DNA of 36,649 bases from Kiritimatiellia bacterium (GCA_017962315.1 JAGCVN010000066.1:1-36649), one strand, 5' to 3'. Positions 16,301-25,316 are shown, counted from the stretch's first letter. The notes: generated from the letters alone by a model not told the origin. A program made the numbers and translations.

Positions 16301-19300
16301 TTACTCTATGGCCACCGTAACGCTACCTTTCTTCGCAATGGTCGCCACGCCATATCCTTTATCGCCAATCATAACCCCTGTCACTCTGACCGTAGTAGCC
16401 GTTGGCTTGCCTCTCACATTGGCGTATGCCTTGAACGACCCCTTGAATGTTCCGTCCTTAACCTTGTACGTCAGTTTCAGGCCTGAAGCATTCGCGCCTG
16501 CCTTTTTCGCATCAACATTTCCGTCCTTCCCAAGTTGGACTCTACCGGCCTTCGCACCGTTCGCGACAAGCCACTTCGTTCCCTTCTGCTCCACGGCAAT
16601 ACCGCTCGGCAAATACGTTCCATAGGTGCTGTCGCCCAGTATCGAGGTCAACGCCGAGATGTCCATGCGAAACGCCGCGCCCCCCTTAAGTGCCGCCGGT
16701 TGCCCGACAGTCGCATTGTCCAACCCCTCAATCATGACATCGTTCCCGTCTTTCCCCATCCACAGCATGAATGCAAGATTCGCCTTTTGCTTGGCCCATA
16801 CAACGGGAATGCAAAGCCATTCCGTGCCGATTACGAGCTGCCCTTTAGCCGAAACCTTTGTCCCGTCTGAAAGGGTGCCGGCGACCTTCGCCTTGCCTTT
16901 TGCCGCAATGGCAACAGACAGCGATCCGCCGTCCCATACGGCGTTTATTGCTTTCCATTTGCCAAGCACAGCATTTGCCGTCGACTTCTCGTCGCTGTTC
17001 TTGGAGGCAAAGATATTCCGCGAACCGTCAATGGCATAGTCGCCAAACTTGCCGGTCATTCCATCAACGCCCAATGTTAGGACCGCCGTCAGGTTTCCTG
17101 CTTTGACGGAAACACTCCTTCCATCGGTCGTTTCGCCCTTGAAGGTCAGCTTTCTGCCATTCATCGGCTGAACTGTCGCCGTGATCTTGCTCACGCCGCT
17201 CCTTGCATTTGCCTTTGCCGCCTTGACAAGAATCGTCCCTGCAAGATTACCGCTCGCATCAAGGAGATAACCGGCATACGTCATCGCGCCGCTCTTCGCA
17301 TCAAACTCACCCTCGTTGCCCTCTTCCGCGAGATAAGGTGCAGATGGATCACGGATAAACACGAATGTCATGCTTACAGAGGTCTCGCCCTTGGCATTCC
17401 TTGCCGTGAATGTAAGCGTACTCGTGCCGCTCTTGGCTGGAGTCCCACTAATGACGCCATCTGCAAATGTAAATCCGGCAGGCAAGCCGGCACATGTTAT
17501 GGTCGCTTCGCTCATCGAATAATAGTCAAGACCCCAGCTCACAGCCTGCCCCACGATCCCCGTAACGACGCCGGACGACTCAATCGTCGGCACCGGCAGA
17601 TCGGCAAGGGCAATAAACGATGCCACATACGTGGCAACACCATCCACGGCATTCGAGGATGCATCAGCGGCTGAAACGCTCCGCCGCGATGCCATAGAAC
17701 CATTCTCCCACGAAGTGAACACATACCCAGATGTCGCTGTTGCGGTCAAGGTGCGCGGAGTACCCGCCGAGCAGAAGCCCGACCCGGAAACAGTGCCCAT
17801 TTCTGAATTGCGAGAAAGTCCCTGTACATAGACGTCGCCAACTCTAAATACCCCATCCGAATTCCTGTCCAGCAGATTGATACGGCAGACATTTATGCTG
17901 CCAAGCCCCATGCCGGACGGATTGCACAGGATGATGGAGAAGAACTTGTCGTTGGAGGTGCCTGCATCCTCCGTCACAGGAATCGTGATGGTCTTGTAAC
18001 TGCGTTCGCCTTCAGCCCACGTCAACCGCTGAACACCTTCAGCCGCGGTGAAATCCTTTCCGTTCACGGCAGAACCGGCAATGACCTGATAGCCGATGGA
18101 CGCGGCATCTGCCGTGCTTCCGCCAAACACGCGCACGGAAACGCTCCCCGCAGTCTCGCGGACAGTCACAATTTCCGTTTCAAAGCCGTTTGCCGCCACG
18201 GACTGCTCAATTACTTCCGTTACAGCATCAGCGACACTCGAATAACTCCCGGAATCAATGACCTTACCTTCCGTCTCTGTTGCCAAATCCTGAAAAGTCG
18301 CTCTCAACGACGAACTTGAACTGGTGAGAACTGGATATATTGAAACCCCGCCGATGATTCCACTTTCGCCAGCTTTTGCGGCAACCATACGCGCCGCTTT
18401 CAAGGATGTGGTTTTCGCCAGCTTTGTTCCGGCGTACGTATCGTCAATGCCACTTTCCGTATCGTCGTCATCGACCTTCAATGTCTTTGCCATCTCGATG
18501 ATCTTGGACTTGGAATAGTACGGTGCCCATGGTTCGGGATCGTGCGGACCAGCATCGCACATCAACATGATGGTCTTGACGGCATTGGGCCGCCAATCCA
18601 TGGCAATGGCATTCGCCAAGGCCGAGTAAACTGCCTCTGGAGTGTCGGCACCTCCATCTGCCGATATGGTGTTCAATGCACTTATTGCTGCTGTCGCATT
18701 CGTTGTAAACCCGCAACGCAACTTGAAAACATAGTCGCCAGAATCGCCGTATGGAGACATTGGATAATCGCGATAGTCGGCAACAGCCACGCGGCAGTTG
18801 CGAGCGCCATTTGCCAATTTCTCCTCAATGAGCCGCTTTGCATTGTTCTTAACTGAATTGATGCTGCTACCCATGCTTCCTGTCGAATCAATCAAGAAAA
18901 CGAAATCAAGTGGCTTTGTATTCTCAGCAGGAATCTGCGTAACTGTTGTACGCCCATTCTCTACTTGATACGACTTTTCCGTTGTGAATTCGTCAAACAC
19001 TTTGTCTTTTGATTTATTGAATGTAAATCTATATGAGTCCACGGCAAGCCCACCTCCTTGCTTGACAATCCATCCACTAGTTGTCGGGCGTGCTGGGGCA
19101 ACAATTCCTGAAAGCCATGCCTTTTCTGGCTCATCTGCACTTTGATTGTTAAATTTCGATAAATTTCCAGTTCTCTCACCGACAATACTCTTTACAATAT
19201 TTTTCGAAGAATACACAACAGGATTCATTTTTGCATCCACAATTTGCATCAATATTGCACCCGAATTATCAGCTGGGACGGTACGATCTCCATTCAAAAC

Positions 19301-20032
19301 CGTACCCGATCCAATAAATGCGCAAATTAAGCGATATACAATATCTATCTCTCCATCTCCGCATTTACAAATTGCCGGTGCTGTTTCATCGGCATTAGAT
19401 GATGCACAATGACTTTTATTTACATATGCCACATGAGTTCCATTAAGAGCGGCAGCATAATAATCCACAACTCTGTCACCCACCCCAACAACACTTAACA
19501 CATCACTACCATTTATAAACTCACTATTTGCCAAATTCCACATAAAGACAGACCCATAGTCCATCTGATTTACCTGTGTATTCACTGAAGTACAGTCCTG
19601 CCCATAATGCGGAGTCGCTAATGTGACAACCCTTCCTATTTGGTTGCGGCGAATTCTAAAGGTGTCAACCATAGAACGAAGAACAAGTCCACCCATACTA
19701 TGAACTATGAAGTCATGTTTGGATGGTCGCTCTCTGCCTTGCCTAAAATAATGACCTTCTATTTGCCTATTAACAATATCCCCAATATCTTCAATAGGCG
19801 TATTCCCGCCTCCCCATGGAAACTTTGATGTATTATCACGATAATCAATCACAACAGCATTTTCACGCTTAACAAAGCCAGTTCGAACCATTAAGTTTGT
19901 CATCTCATCCCATAGAGTGCCATTATCTGACAAGCCGTGGATGAAAACGATGTGTCTATCTTCTGCGGCAAGCCCTACAAGGGACACAGATGACAGAAGC
20001 ATGAATGCAACGATTCGTTTAATAACTTTCAT
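16301..20032 (-). CDS. Exported lipase-like / von Willebrand A / Calx-beta multidomain protein
   Basis: This 1243-residue protein has a signal peptide (about 1-22). Residues about 25-270 form an alpha/beta-hydrolase domain of PGAP1/lipase type, with an HG oxyanion pair (32-33) and a nucleophile elbow H111-S112-M-G-G. The acid and histidine are less certain (candidates D186, H208, D249). A VWA domain (about 374-610) keeps the metal site: D382-x-T384-x-S386, T464 and D493. Then come a Calx-beta-like domain (about 620-715), a repeat of the bacterial GYxFTxWENG type (about 734-806), a putative Ig domain (about 812-892) and a 340-residue beta-rich C-terminus. The start overlaps the stop of the TPR gene (ATGA), so the two are coupled. 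A surface enzyme or adhesin is inferred. The first third of the gene is visibly AT-richer than the rest. Confidence 0.8.
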   Translation of the reverse strand: MKVIKRIVAFMLLSSVSLVGLAAEDRHIVFIHGLSDNGTLWDEMTNLMVRTGFVKRENAVVIDYRDNTSKFPWGGGNTPIEDIGDIVNRQIEGHYFRQGRERPSKHDFIVHSMGGLVLRSMVDTFRIRRNQIGRVVTLATPHYGQDCTSVNTQVNQMDYGSVFMWNLANSEFINGSDVLSVVGVGDRVVDYYAAALNGTHVAYVNKSHCASSNADETAPAICKCGDGEIDIVYRLICAFIGSGTVLNGDRTVPADNSGAILMQIVDAKMNPVVYSSKNIVKSIVGERTGNLSKFNNQSADEPEKAWLSGIVAPARPTTSGWIVKQGGGLAVDSYRFTFNKSKDKVFDEFTTEKSYQVENGRTTVTQIPAENTKPLDFVFLIDSTGSMGSSINSVKNNAKRLIEEKLANGARNCRVAVADYRDYPMSPYGDSGDYVFKLRCGFTTNATAAISALNTISADGGADTPEAVYSALANAIAMDWRPNAVKTIMLMCDAGPHDPEPWAPYYSKSKIIEMAKTLKVDDDDTESGIDDTYAGTKLAKTTSLKAARMVAAKAGESGIIGGVSIYPVLTSSSSSLRATFQDLATETEGKVIDSGSYSSVADAVTEVIEQSVAANGFETEIVTVRETAGSVSVRVFGGSTADAASIGYQVIAGSAVNGKDFTAAEGVQRLTWAEGERSYKTITIPVTEDAGTSNDKFFSIILCNPSGMGLGSINVCRINLLDRNSDGVFRVGDVYVQGLSRNSEMGTVSGSGFCSAGTPRTLTATATSGYVFTSWENGSMASRRSVSAADASSNAVDGVATYVASFIALADLPVPTIESSGVVTGIVGQAVSWGLDYYSMSEATITCAGLPAGFTFADGVISGTPAKSGTSTLTFTARNAKGETSVSMTFVFIRDPSAPYLAEEGNEGEFDAKSGAMTYAGYLLDASGNLAGTILVKAAKANARSGVSKITATVQPMNGRKLTFKGETTDGRSVSVKAGNLTAVLTLGVDGMTGKFGDYAIDGSRNIFASKNSDEKSTANAVLGKWKAINAVWDGGSLSVAIAAKGKAKVAGTLSDGTKVSAKGQLVIGTEWLCIPVVWAKQKANLAFMLWMGKDGNDVMIEGLDNATVGQPAALKGGAAFRMDISALTSILGDSTYGTYLPSGIAVEQKGTKWLVANGAKAGRVQLGKDGNVDAKKAGANASGLKLTYKVKDGTFKGSFKAYANVRGKPTATTVRVTGVMIGDKGYGVATIAKKGSVTVAIE

Positions 20033-21093
20033 TTGTTTTTCCTTTCTGGTTGATTTGAGTTAGATGGTTGATTTGGAAGATCAATGTTTAACGATATGAG
20101 TGTTTTTTTGGCCTCATTTTGTACGGCAGGGACAGAAGCATTCTCCGCCAGATTCTTTAATCGGTCAACTGTTTGCGAATCCACTTCACCACGGCGAACC
20201 TTGATAACACATAATTTGACGTCTGCCATATCATGTAAAGACTTGGAGTCAGATGTCACCAAACCTCTCTCATAGAAGTACTCGGCATTATTTAAGTCGC
20301 CATCCTTAAACAATGTATTACCACACCAATTTGCTCGCAGCGGATCAATGTCAGTTAGAGTCTTAAGACGGTTTACAACTTGTACCTTTTCTGTAACAGC
20401 CTTATGTTCTGTGAAAATTCGCAAAGCATTCGTTAATATGTCTAGTGCTTGTTCAGGATGATCCGTAACAGTTTGCTCTATGAGAGCATATGCTTTTCGT
20501 GCATCACCATTCTCCAGTTGCATTTTGGCATATGGAAAGATTACGTCTTCATTTGTATCCCTCTCTGCCAATATAGACAAGTAATATTCAAATTCATTTT
20601 GTTTATTAAATGACGGGATTGATGCAATCGCGGCAATCATCCGCAAAAGATTGATGTCATTTGGCGTCTTTTTAAAAGCCCCTATCAGCACATCATAGTA
20701 AGCAAGTAACTTACCGTCGCGCTTCAAACCGCCAAGCAATTCCATGTAGTCTATACTGAATCTTGCAAACGAATCCGATTGTTTGCCAACGCCTTCATCG
20801 ATAACCTTTTGTAGCGCTATTTGGCTTTCTTTCGATAGAAACTGGGTTGCCAATTCAAGAAACCGCATAGTCCTATTGTGTTGTCTTAATTTGTAGTTTC
20901 CATTTGCCGACTTGCCAATATTAGTACTGCTATTTGCGTTGGTGGATGATGATGTGAGTGTGCGCGGTTTATCGTTCTGCCGTACTGACACCTGCTCGTC
21001 TTGCCCGTCACCTTTTCGTGAAAGCAAAACGCAAACGGCAACCATCATTGCGCAGATCGCAATGATCGCAATCAATCTACTTCGTTTTCTCAT
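20029..21093 (-). CDS. Membrane-anchored TPR-like protein
   Basis: This 354-residue protein was started at ATG 21093, behind GAAAGGAAC; the longer frame upstream lacks a site. A basic N-terminus and one transmembrane segment (about 6-24) are followed by a Ser/Thr/Asn-rich linker (about 45-70) and helical repeats resembling TPR units (about 75-335), for example an A-x-x-Y-F-Y-E-R-G-L segment. The C-terminus is Asn/Gln/Pro-rich. The gene is AT-rich, unlike most of the window, and its stop codon overlaps the start of the lipase/VWA gene. A scaffold or helper for the exported partner is inferred from coupling only. Confidence 0.75.
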   Translation of the reverse strand: MRKRSRLIAIIAICAMMVAVCVLLSRKGDGQDEQVSVRQNDKPRTLTSSSTNANSSTNIGKSANGNYKLRQHNRTMRFLELATQFLSKESQIALQKVIDEGVGKQSDSFARFSIDYMELLGGLKRDGKLLAYYDVLIGAFKKTPNDINLLRMIAAIASIPSFNKQNEFEYYLSILAERDTNEDVIFPYAKMQLENGDARKAYALIEQTVTDHPEQALDILTNALRIFTEHKAVTEKVQVVNRLKTLTDIDPLRANWCGNTLFKDGDLNNAEYFYERGLVTSDSKSLHDMADVKLCVIKVRRGEVDSQTVDRLKNLAENASVPAVQNEAKKTLISLNIDLPNQPSNSNQPERKNK

Positions 21094-21169
21094 TCTTTTC
21101 GTTCCTTTCTCAGTCGGTTGTTCCGCTGCTTGCAATCGGAACGAAAAATGAAAACCTCTCATTCATATT

Positions 21170-21278
21170 CCTCTGGAGGCCGTGAGAATTGCCTTGAACG
21201 AAATACAAAGAGAGGAAGCGCGCACGCGCTTTCCCTGCGAAGTATCGTCGTTCTCGAAATTTCTCACGTTCCCAGAGG
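21170..21278 (-). promoter_or_regulatory. Structured leader candidate upstream of the TPR/lipase operon
   Basis: Nested stems can form here: 21170-21176 with 21272-21278 (7 bp), 21181-21188 with 21261-21268 (8 bp, perfect), and an inner hairpin 21214-21222 with 21225-21234 (9 bp with one bulged base). The element ends about 77 bases before the TPR-protein start codon, so it would lie in that 5' leader if transcription starts upstream of it. It matches no riboswitch class I recognise. Confidence 0.4.
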
Positions 21279-21510
21279 CGACTGATTTGCAGCTTTAACA
21301 AATCGTCCGGGGGTGGAGGGGGATGTCGGCTCACACGAAGTAGCTTGACGCTCCCGGTCAGTTCCCGGACGCTATCCTTCCCGGCTGCTCCGCCACGCCC
21401 CATCCATAGGCAAACGCACAAGGCATGGCTTCCGCAACCGAAAACGGGGTTAACGTATCACATTTTTCCTACACCGGTCAAGCAGATTTTCTAGACAACT
21501 TTTTTCGAGG

Positions 21511-21763
21511 ACGCGAATCGCACAAACACGTAACCACGGTAGAACGGGCACTGCCCGTTCAGGACTGTATTTTTGCCACAAAGGCCGCAAAGGAAGGGAC
21601 GCGCCCCGTCGCGCCCGTTCCCATGCGGCGCGTGGGGACACGCGCCCTCCCACACGACACCCGACATCCGACAGTCACCACTCGGTCGCGACGGGGCGCG
21701 ACCCTCCCGCTCTTTCCTCCGCGTCTCTGTGCCTCCGCGTGAGACAAAAACGACAACAAGGAC
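21511..21763. repeat. Repeat B copy 2 with several REP-like hairpins
   Basis: This is the second, longer copy of the 12259-12452 segment in the same orientation. It holds hairpins at 21597-21616 (one mismatch), 21627-21646 (8-bp stem, loop GGGA) and 21684-21703 (7-bp stem), plus a small palindrome near 21543-21560. No gene is supported in the 21279-21994 interval, which also carries the unit at 21811-21840. Confidence 0.7.
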
Positions 21764-21810
21764 AAGGATTGTCCCGTTTGTCCCGGTTGTTTGCGTTGCG
21801 ATTAAAACAC

Positions 21811-21840
21811 ACGGATTTGTTCGCGGCTAACGCCGCTCAC
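21811..21840 (+). repeat. REP-like unit C, single copy
   Basis: The unit runs CGGATTTG then a hairpin GCGGC-TAAC-GCCGC (21823-21836) and CTCAC. The same unit occurs in reverse at 36590-36617, with the stem letters exchanged to GCCGC/GCGGC, which preserves pairing, and a divergent copy lies at 36551-36580. Confidence 0.65.
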
Positions 21841-21994
21841 GGGAAGGTGGACGGGGCGCCAATTTGTGTGGATTGGTGTCGATTTGTGATTTATTTTTTA
21901 CTATTCCCGTTCTTGCCGCTTTTATACACGATTCGCGGATGCGCTTCGGGCGCTTCATGTGCCATTCTTCTTTCTTCCCCTACCCCATCGGGTG

Positions 21995-22003
21995 TGTTAT
22001 ACT
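21995..22003 (+). promoter_or_regulatory. Candidate extended -10 promoter of ettA
   Basis: TGTTATACT forms an extended -10 element 38 bases before the ettA ATG. The -35 region (TTCCCC at 21975-21980) is poor, as is common for extended -10 promoters. Confidence 0.45.
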
Positions 22004-22041
22004 GACGGCCGTTTTTATCTCAACGTTACACGGAGTCTGTC

Positions 22042-23721
22042 ATGGCCGGTGAATACGCATTCAGTCTGATCAATGTCACGAAACAGCACGAACGGAAGAC
22101 GATCCTTGAGGACGTCAACCTCTCCTTTTTCCATGGGGCGCACATCGGCGTCATCGGCGGGAACGGCGCGGGTAAATCCTCGCTTCTAAAAATTCTCGCC
22201 GGACTCGACACCGAGTTCATGGGCGAATGTCAGGTGGCGAAGAACACAAAGGTCGGGTACCTTCCCCAGGAACCCGAACTCGACCGCGAAAAGACGGTTC
22301 TCGAATGTGTCGAAGAGGGAGTCGCCAATTCCAAGGCGATGCTCGACCGTTACGACGAAATCTGCGGGCTTCTCGGCGAAGACCTCCCGGACGAGGAGGC
22401 GGATAAACTGAACGACGAGATGGGGCGGCTTCAGGACATCATCGATACGAATGACCTCTGGAACCTCGACCATCAGATCGAAATGGCGATGGAGGCGTTG
22501 CGCCTTCCCCCGCCGGAGGCGCCGGTCGCCCCGCTTTCCGGCGGTGAACGCCGCCGCGTCGCGCTCTGCCGGTTGTTGATCTCGAACCCCGACGTGCTGT
22601 TACTCGACGAACCGACGAACCATCTCGATGCCGAATCCGTCGCCTGGCTGGAGAATTACCTGAAGGGGTTCAAGGGGACGTTGATCGTCGTCACCCACGA
22701 TCGTTATTTCCTCAGCAACGTGACGGAATGGATCCTGGAACTCGACAACGGCCACACCTATCCCTACAAGGGCAACTACGAGGCCTGGCTTGCCCAGAAG
22801 GAGGCGATGCTGAAGGCCCAGGCGAAACAGGCGGAGTCGCGCCGGAAACTGATCGAGAACGAACTGCAGTGGGTCCGCACGAACCCGTCCGGCCGTCACG
22901 CGAAAAACATGGCACGTGTCCGCCGTTACGAGGAACTGGCGGCGCAGGAGATTTCGACGAAAGAAGACGACCTCCGCATCCAGATCCCGCCGGGGCCCCG
23001 TCTGGGCGATCTCGTCGTCCGTGCCTCGGATGTTTCGATGGGCTTCGGCGACAAGCTGTTGTTCGAGCACCTGAACTTCGACCTTCCGCGAGGCGGTATC
23101 GTCGGCGTCATCGGCGGGAACGGCGCGGGCAAGACGACGCTGTTCAAACTGATCACGGGCGAGGAGAAGCCGCTTTCCGGGACGTTGACCGTCGGTTCCA
23201 CGGTCGCGCTCTCCTACGTCAACCAGATGCGCGACGAACTCAATCCCGCGCACACCGTCTACGAGGAGATCACCGGCGGCTCGGAATACGTCTCCCTGGC
23301 GGGGAAGCAGATGATGAACGGCCGCGCCTACTGCAGCCGTTTCAATTTCCGGGGCGCCGACCAGCAGAAAAAGGTCGGCGTCCTCTCCGGCGGCGAACGC
23401 AACCGCGTCCACCTCGCGAAACTGTTGCGGAGTGGCGGTAACCTGCTGCTGCTCGATGAACCGACGAACGATCTTGACGTCGCCACCTTGCGTTCGCTGG
23501 AAGAAGGGTTGCAGGATTTCGGCGGCTGCGTGATGGTCGTCAGCCACGACCGCTGGTTCCTCGACCGCATCGCGACCCACATCCTCGCGTTCGAGGGCGA
23601 CAGCAAGGTCACCTGGTTCGAGGGGAACTTCGCCGAATACCACGAGATGCGCCGGAAACTGCTGGGCGACGCCGCCGATACGCCGCACCGCGTCAAGTTC
23701 CGTCCGCTGGCCCACGGTTGA
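22042..23721 (+). CDS. ettA: Energy-dependent translational throttle protein EttA (ABC-F)
   Basis: This 559-residue ABC-F ATPase has two nucleotide-binding domains and no membrane segments. Walker A motifs are at residues 39-47 (GGNGAGKSS) and in the second half (GGNGAGKTT). Signature motifs LSGGERRRV and LSGGERNRV and Walker B motifs LLLDEPTNHLD and LLLDEPTNDLD are all intact. The inter-domain helical linker and an arm in the first domain (about residues 95-140) fit EttA, which binds the ribosomal E site and gates entry into elongation according to ATP/ADP level. The length is close to that of E. coli EttA (555). It heads a compact run with the exonuclease and rdgB. Confidence 0.92.
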   Translation: MAGEYAFSLINVTKQHERKTILEDVNLSFFHGAHIGVIGGNGAGKSSLLKILAGLDTEFMGECQVAKNTKVGYLPQEPELDREKTVLECVEEGVANSKAMLDRYDEICGLLGEDLPDEEADKLNDEMGRLQDIIDTNDLWNLDHQIEMAMEALRLPPPEAPVAPLSGGERRRVALCRLLISNPDVLLLDEPTNHLDAESVAWLENYLKGFKGTLIVVTHDRYFLSNVTEWILELDNGHTYPYKGNYEAWLAQKEAMLKAQAKQAESRRKLIENELQWVRTNPSGRHAKNMARVRRYEELAAQEISTKEDDLRIQIPPGPRLGDLVVRASDVSMGFGDKLLFEHLNFDLPRGGIVGVIGGNGAGKTTLFKLITGEEKPLSGTLTVGSTVALSYVNQMRDELNPAHTVYEEITGGSEYVSLAGKQMMNGRAYCSRFNFRGADQQKKVGVLSGGERNRVHLAKLLRSGGNLLLLDEPTNDLDVATLRSLEEGLQDFGGCVMVVSHDRWFLDRIATHILAFEGDSKVTWFEGNFAEYHEMRRKLLGDAADTPHRVKFRPLAHG

Positions 23722-23726
23722 ACGCG

Positions 23727-24320
23727 ATGCCTGTCACATTGGCGAGAGAGGCCGTCTTCACGGTGATCGATTTCGAGACGACGGGCAGCGTTCGAGGTTG
23801 GCCCGTCGAACCGTGGCAGATCGGCATGGTCCGGATGCGGGGCGGGCGGGTCGTCCCGGAGGAAACCTTCGACGCCTACCTCCGCGTCGCGCCGGACCGC
23901 CCCTTCAACCCCCGCGCCCCGGGGCGGCACGCCGTCCTCCGCGACACGCTCGCCGCTTCGCCGTCGGCTCAGGAGCTTTGGCCGGAACTCGCCCCCTGGT
24001 TCCGCGTGAACGCCGTCGTCGCCCACAACATCGGTACGGAGCGTTCGCAACTTGCCGCTATCGCGCCGATGCACCGGATCGGTCCGTGGATCGATACCCT
24101 GACGCTCGTGCGGAAGTGTTTCCCGCAGCTCGCTTCCAAGGCGCTGGGGGATACGCTGGCCTCGTTCGGGCTGACGCCGCGCGTGGACGCGCTCTGTCCG
24201 GGACGCACCGTACACGACGCACTGTACGACGCCGTCGGCTGTGCGGTTCTGCTGGAATCCTTTCTGGCGTTTCCGGGATGGGAGCGCCTTGCCCTTGAAA
24301 ACCTTGTCACGAATCGGTAG
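23727..24320 (+). CDS. DnaQ-like DEDDh 3'-5' exonuclease
   Basis: This 197-residue protein was started at ATG 23727, 6 bases after the ettA stop; a TTG overlapping that stop is an alternative. The exonuclease fold is visible: motif I D15-F-E17-T-T-G, motif II H100-N101-x-x-x-E105, and motif III H163-D-A-L-Y-D168. In motif II the usual aspartate is replaced by glutamate (E105), which is unusual and may lower or change metal binding. Relatives include the DNA polymerase III epsilon proofreading subunit and stand-alone exonucleases; the short length and lack of a polymerase or nuclease partner suggest a stand-alone enzyme. Confidence 0.8.
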   Translation: MPVTLAREAVFTVIDFETTGSVRGWPVEPWQIGMVRMRGGRVVPEETFDAYLRVAPDRPFNPRAPGRHAVLRDTLAASPSAQELWPELAPWFRVNAVVAHNIGTERSQLAAIAPMHRIGPWIDTLTLVRKCFPQLASKALGDTLASFGLTPRVDALCPGRTVHDALYDAVGCAVLLESFLAFPGWERLALENLVTNR

Positions 24321-24328
24321 GAGCCGTT

Positions 24329-24937
24329 ATGAAACTTCTTCTCGCCACGCGCAATCGAAACAAAATCGAAGAAATCCGCAGGATTTTCAACTTCCCCGGA
24401 ATAGAGATCCTTTCGCCTTTCGACCTTCCCTCCCTCCCCGAAGAGGTGGAGGAGAACGCCGACACTTTCGAGGGTAACGCCCTGCTCAAGGCGAGGAGTC
24501 TCGCCGGCGTCATGCGGGGCGGGGAAGGTGACGCGGCCTGGGTTATGGCGGACGATTCGGGACTCGAAGTCGCCGCATTGAACGGCGCCCCCGGCATCCA
24601 CTCGGCGAGGTATGCGGGGGAACCGTCCAACACCCCCGCCAACAACGCGAAACTCCTCTGTGAACTGGAGGGTGTCGAAGACCGGCGCGCCCGTTTCGTC
24701 TGCGTGATCGCGTTCTGCGCACCGGACGGACGGGAGTGGACGGTTCGCGGCGAATGTCCGGGACGCATCCTGCGCGAGGCGCGGGGCGCGGCGGGGTTCG
24801 GCTACGACCCGCTCTTCGTCCCGGACGGTTACGAAGAGACCTTCGCGGAACTCGGCGCGTCAATCAAAAACAAGATTTCACACCGCGCCCGCGCGTTGGA
24901 AAAGGCGGCGGCGTTGCTGACGGGCGCCATGGAGTAA
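24329..24937 (+). CDS. rdgB: RdgB/HAM1-family XTP/dITP pyrophosphatase
   Basis: This 202-residue enzyme has the RdgB/HAM1 landmarks: an N-terminal LLLATRNRNKIEEI substrate loop, the ADDSGLEV motif around residues 71-78, an H-S-A-R-Y-A-G segment, the GFGYDPLF signature near residues 152-159, and the C-terminal SHRARA motif. It hydrolyses deaminated purine nucleoside triphosphates (dITP, XTP) to monophosphates and so keeps them out of DNA and RNA. The ribosome site is GGTAGGAG, and it follows the exonuclease gene by 8 bases. The length is typical. Confidence 0.95.
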   Translation: MKLLLATRNRNKIEEIRRIFNFPGIEILSPFDLPSLPEEVEENADTFEGNALLKARSLAGVMRGGEGDAAWVMADDSGLEVAALNGAPGIHSARYAGEPSNTPANNAKLLCELEGVEDRRARFVCVIAFCAPDGREWTVRGECPGRILREARGAAGFGYDPLFVPDGYEETFAELGASIKNKISHRARALEKAAALLTGAME

Positions 24938-24954
24938 ATGAGAGTGGACATTGT

Positions 24955-25216
24955 CCACAAATCGCAAATTGCAAGTGGCCTCGGTATTTGTGGCAATGAT
25001 GGCATTTATGAACAATTGTCCTTTGTGAACAATCAAATAGACAAGCCCCCGCCCGCGCTTCGCACGGGAATGTACATGAGAGTAAGTTCCTAGAAACAAC
25101 ATGAACAACTCAAAACAACATTTGGTTCTTCCACGCACAACCATGCGCGGCGAAAGAAGGATGTTGCCTTTACAAGTTGTTTCGGTTGTCACCAATCGAA
25201 CTTATAGGCAGGCAAG
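24955..25216 (-). repeat. Long structured repeat A, copy 2 (left inverted arm)
   Basis: Bases 25052-25216 are an inverted copy of 29972-30132. My hand alignment over about 160 bases, leaving out a 4-base duplication at the outer edge, shows 14 mismatches and no gaps. The hairpin at 25052-25068 and the adjoining motif are shared with 114-136. The preceding inverted repeat at about 24956-25000 resembles that at 50-94. Rest of the 24938-25316 gap: no gene, one promoter at 25225-25254. Confidence 0.75.
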
Positions 25217-25224
25217 GGGGCTCC

Positions 25225-25254
25225 TTGACAGGAAAAGTCCCTTTGCGGTAAAAT
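25225..25254 (+). promoter_or_regulatory. Promoter of the restriction-modification operon
   Basis: A perfect TTGACA (25225-25230), an 18-base spacer and TAAAAT (25249-25254, five of six) lie just inside the left repeat arm, about 62 bases before the first methyltransferase ATG. No controller (C) protein gene or obvious C-box was seen. Confidence 0.7.
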
Positions 25255-25316
25255 CCCCCCGTTTCTCCGAACGAATGGGGTAAAGGTCGGGGGACATCTG
25301 TGGTAGACGGGGTAGT

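Noticed and set aside
21425..21742. A 105-codon plus-strand open frame in the intergenic repeat B region
   Set aside because: It is composed of repeat sequence, has no ribosome site and no family match.
25101..25283. A small protein with a near-identical N-terminus encoded in both inverted arms (25101 plus, 30083 minus)
   Set aside because: Between the two copies I count five non-synonymous and three synonymous differences in the shared frame, so there is no sign of selection on the protein. The similarity is explained by the nucleotide repeat.
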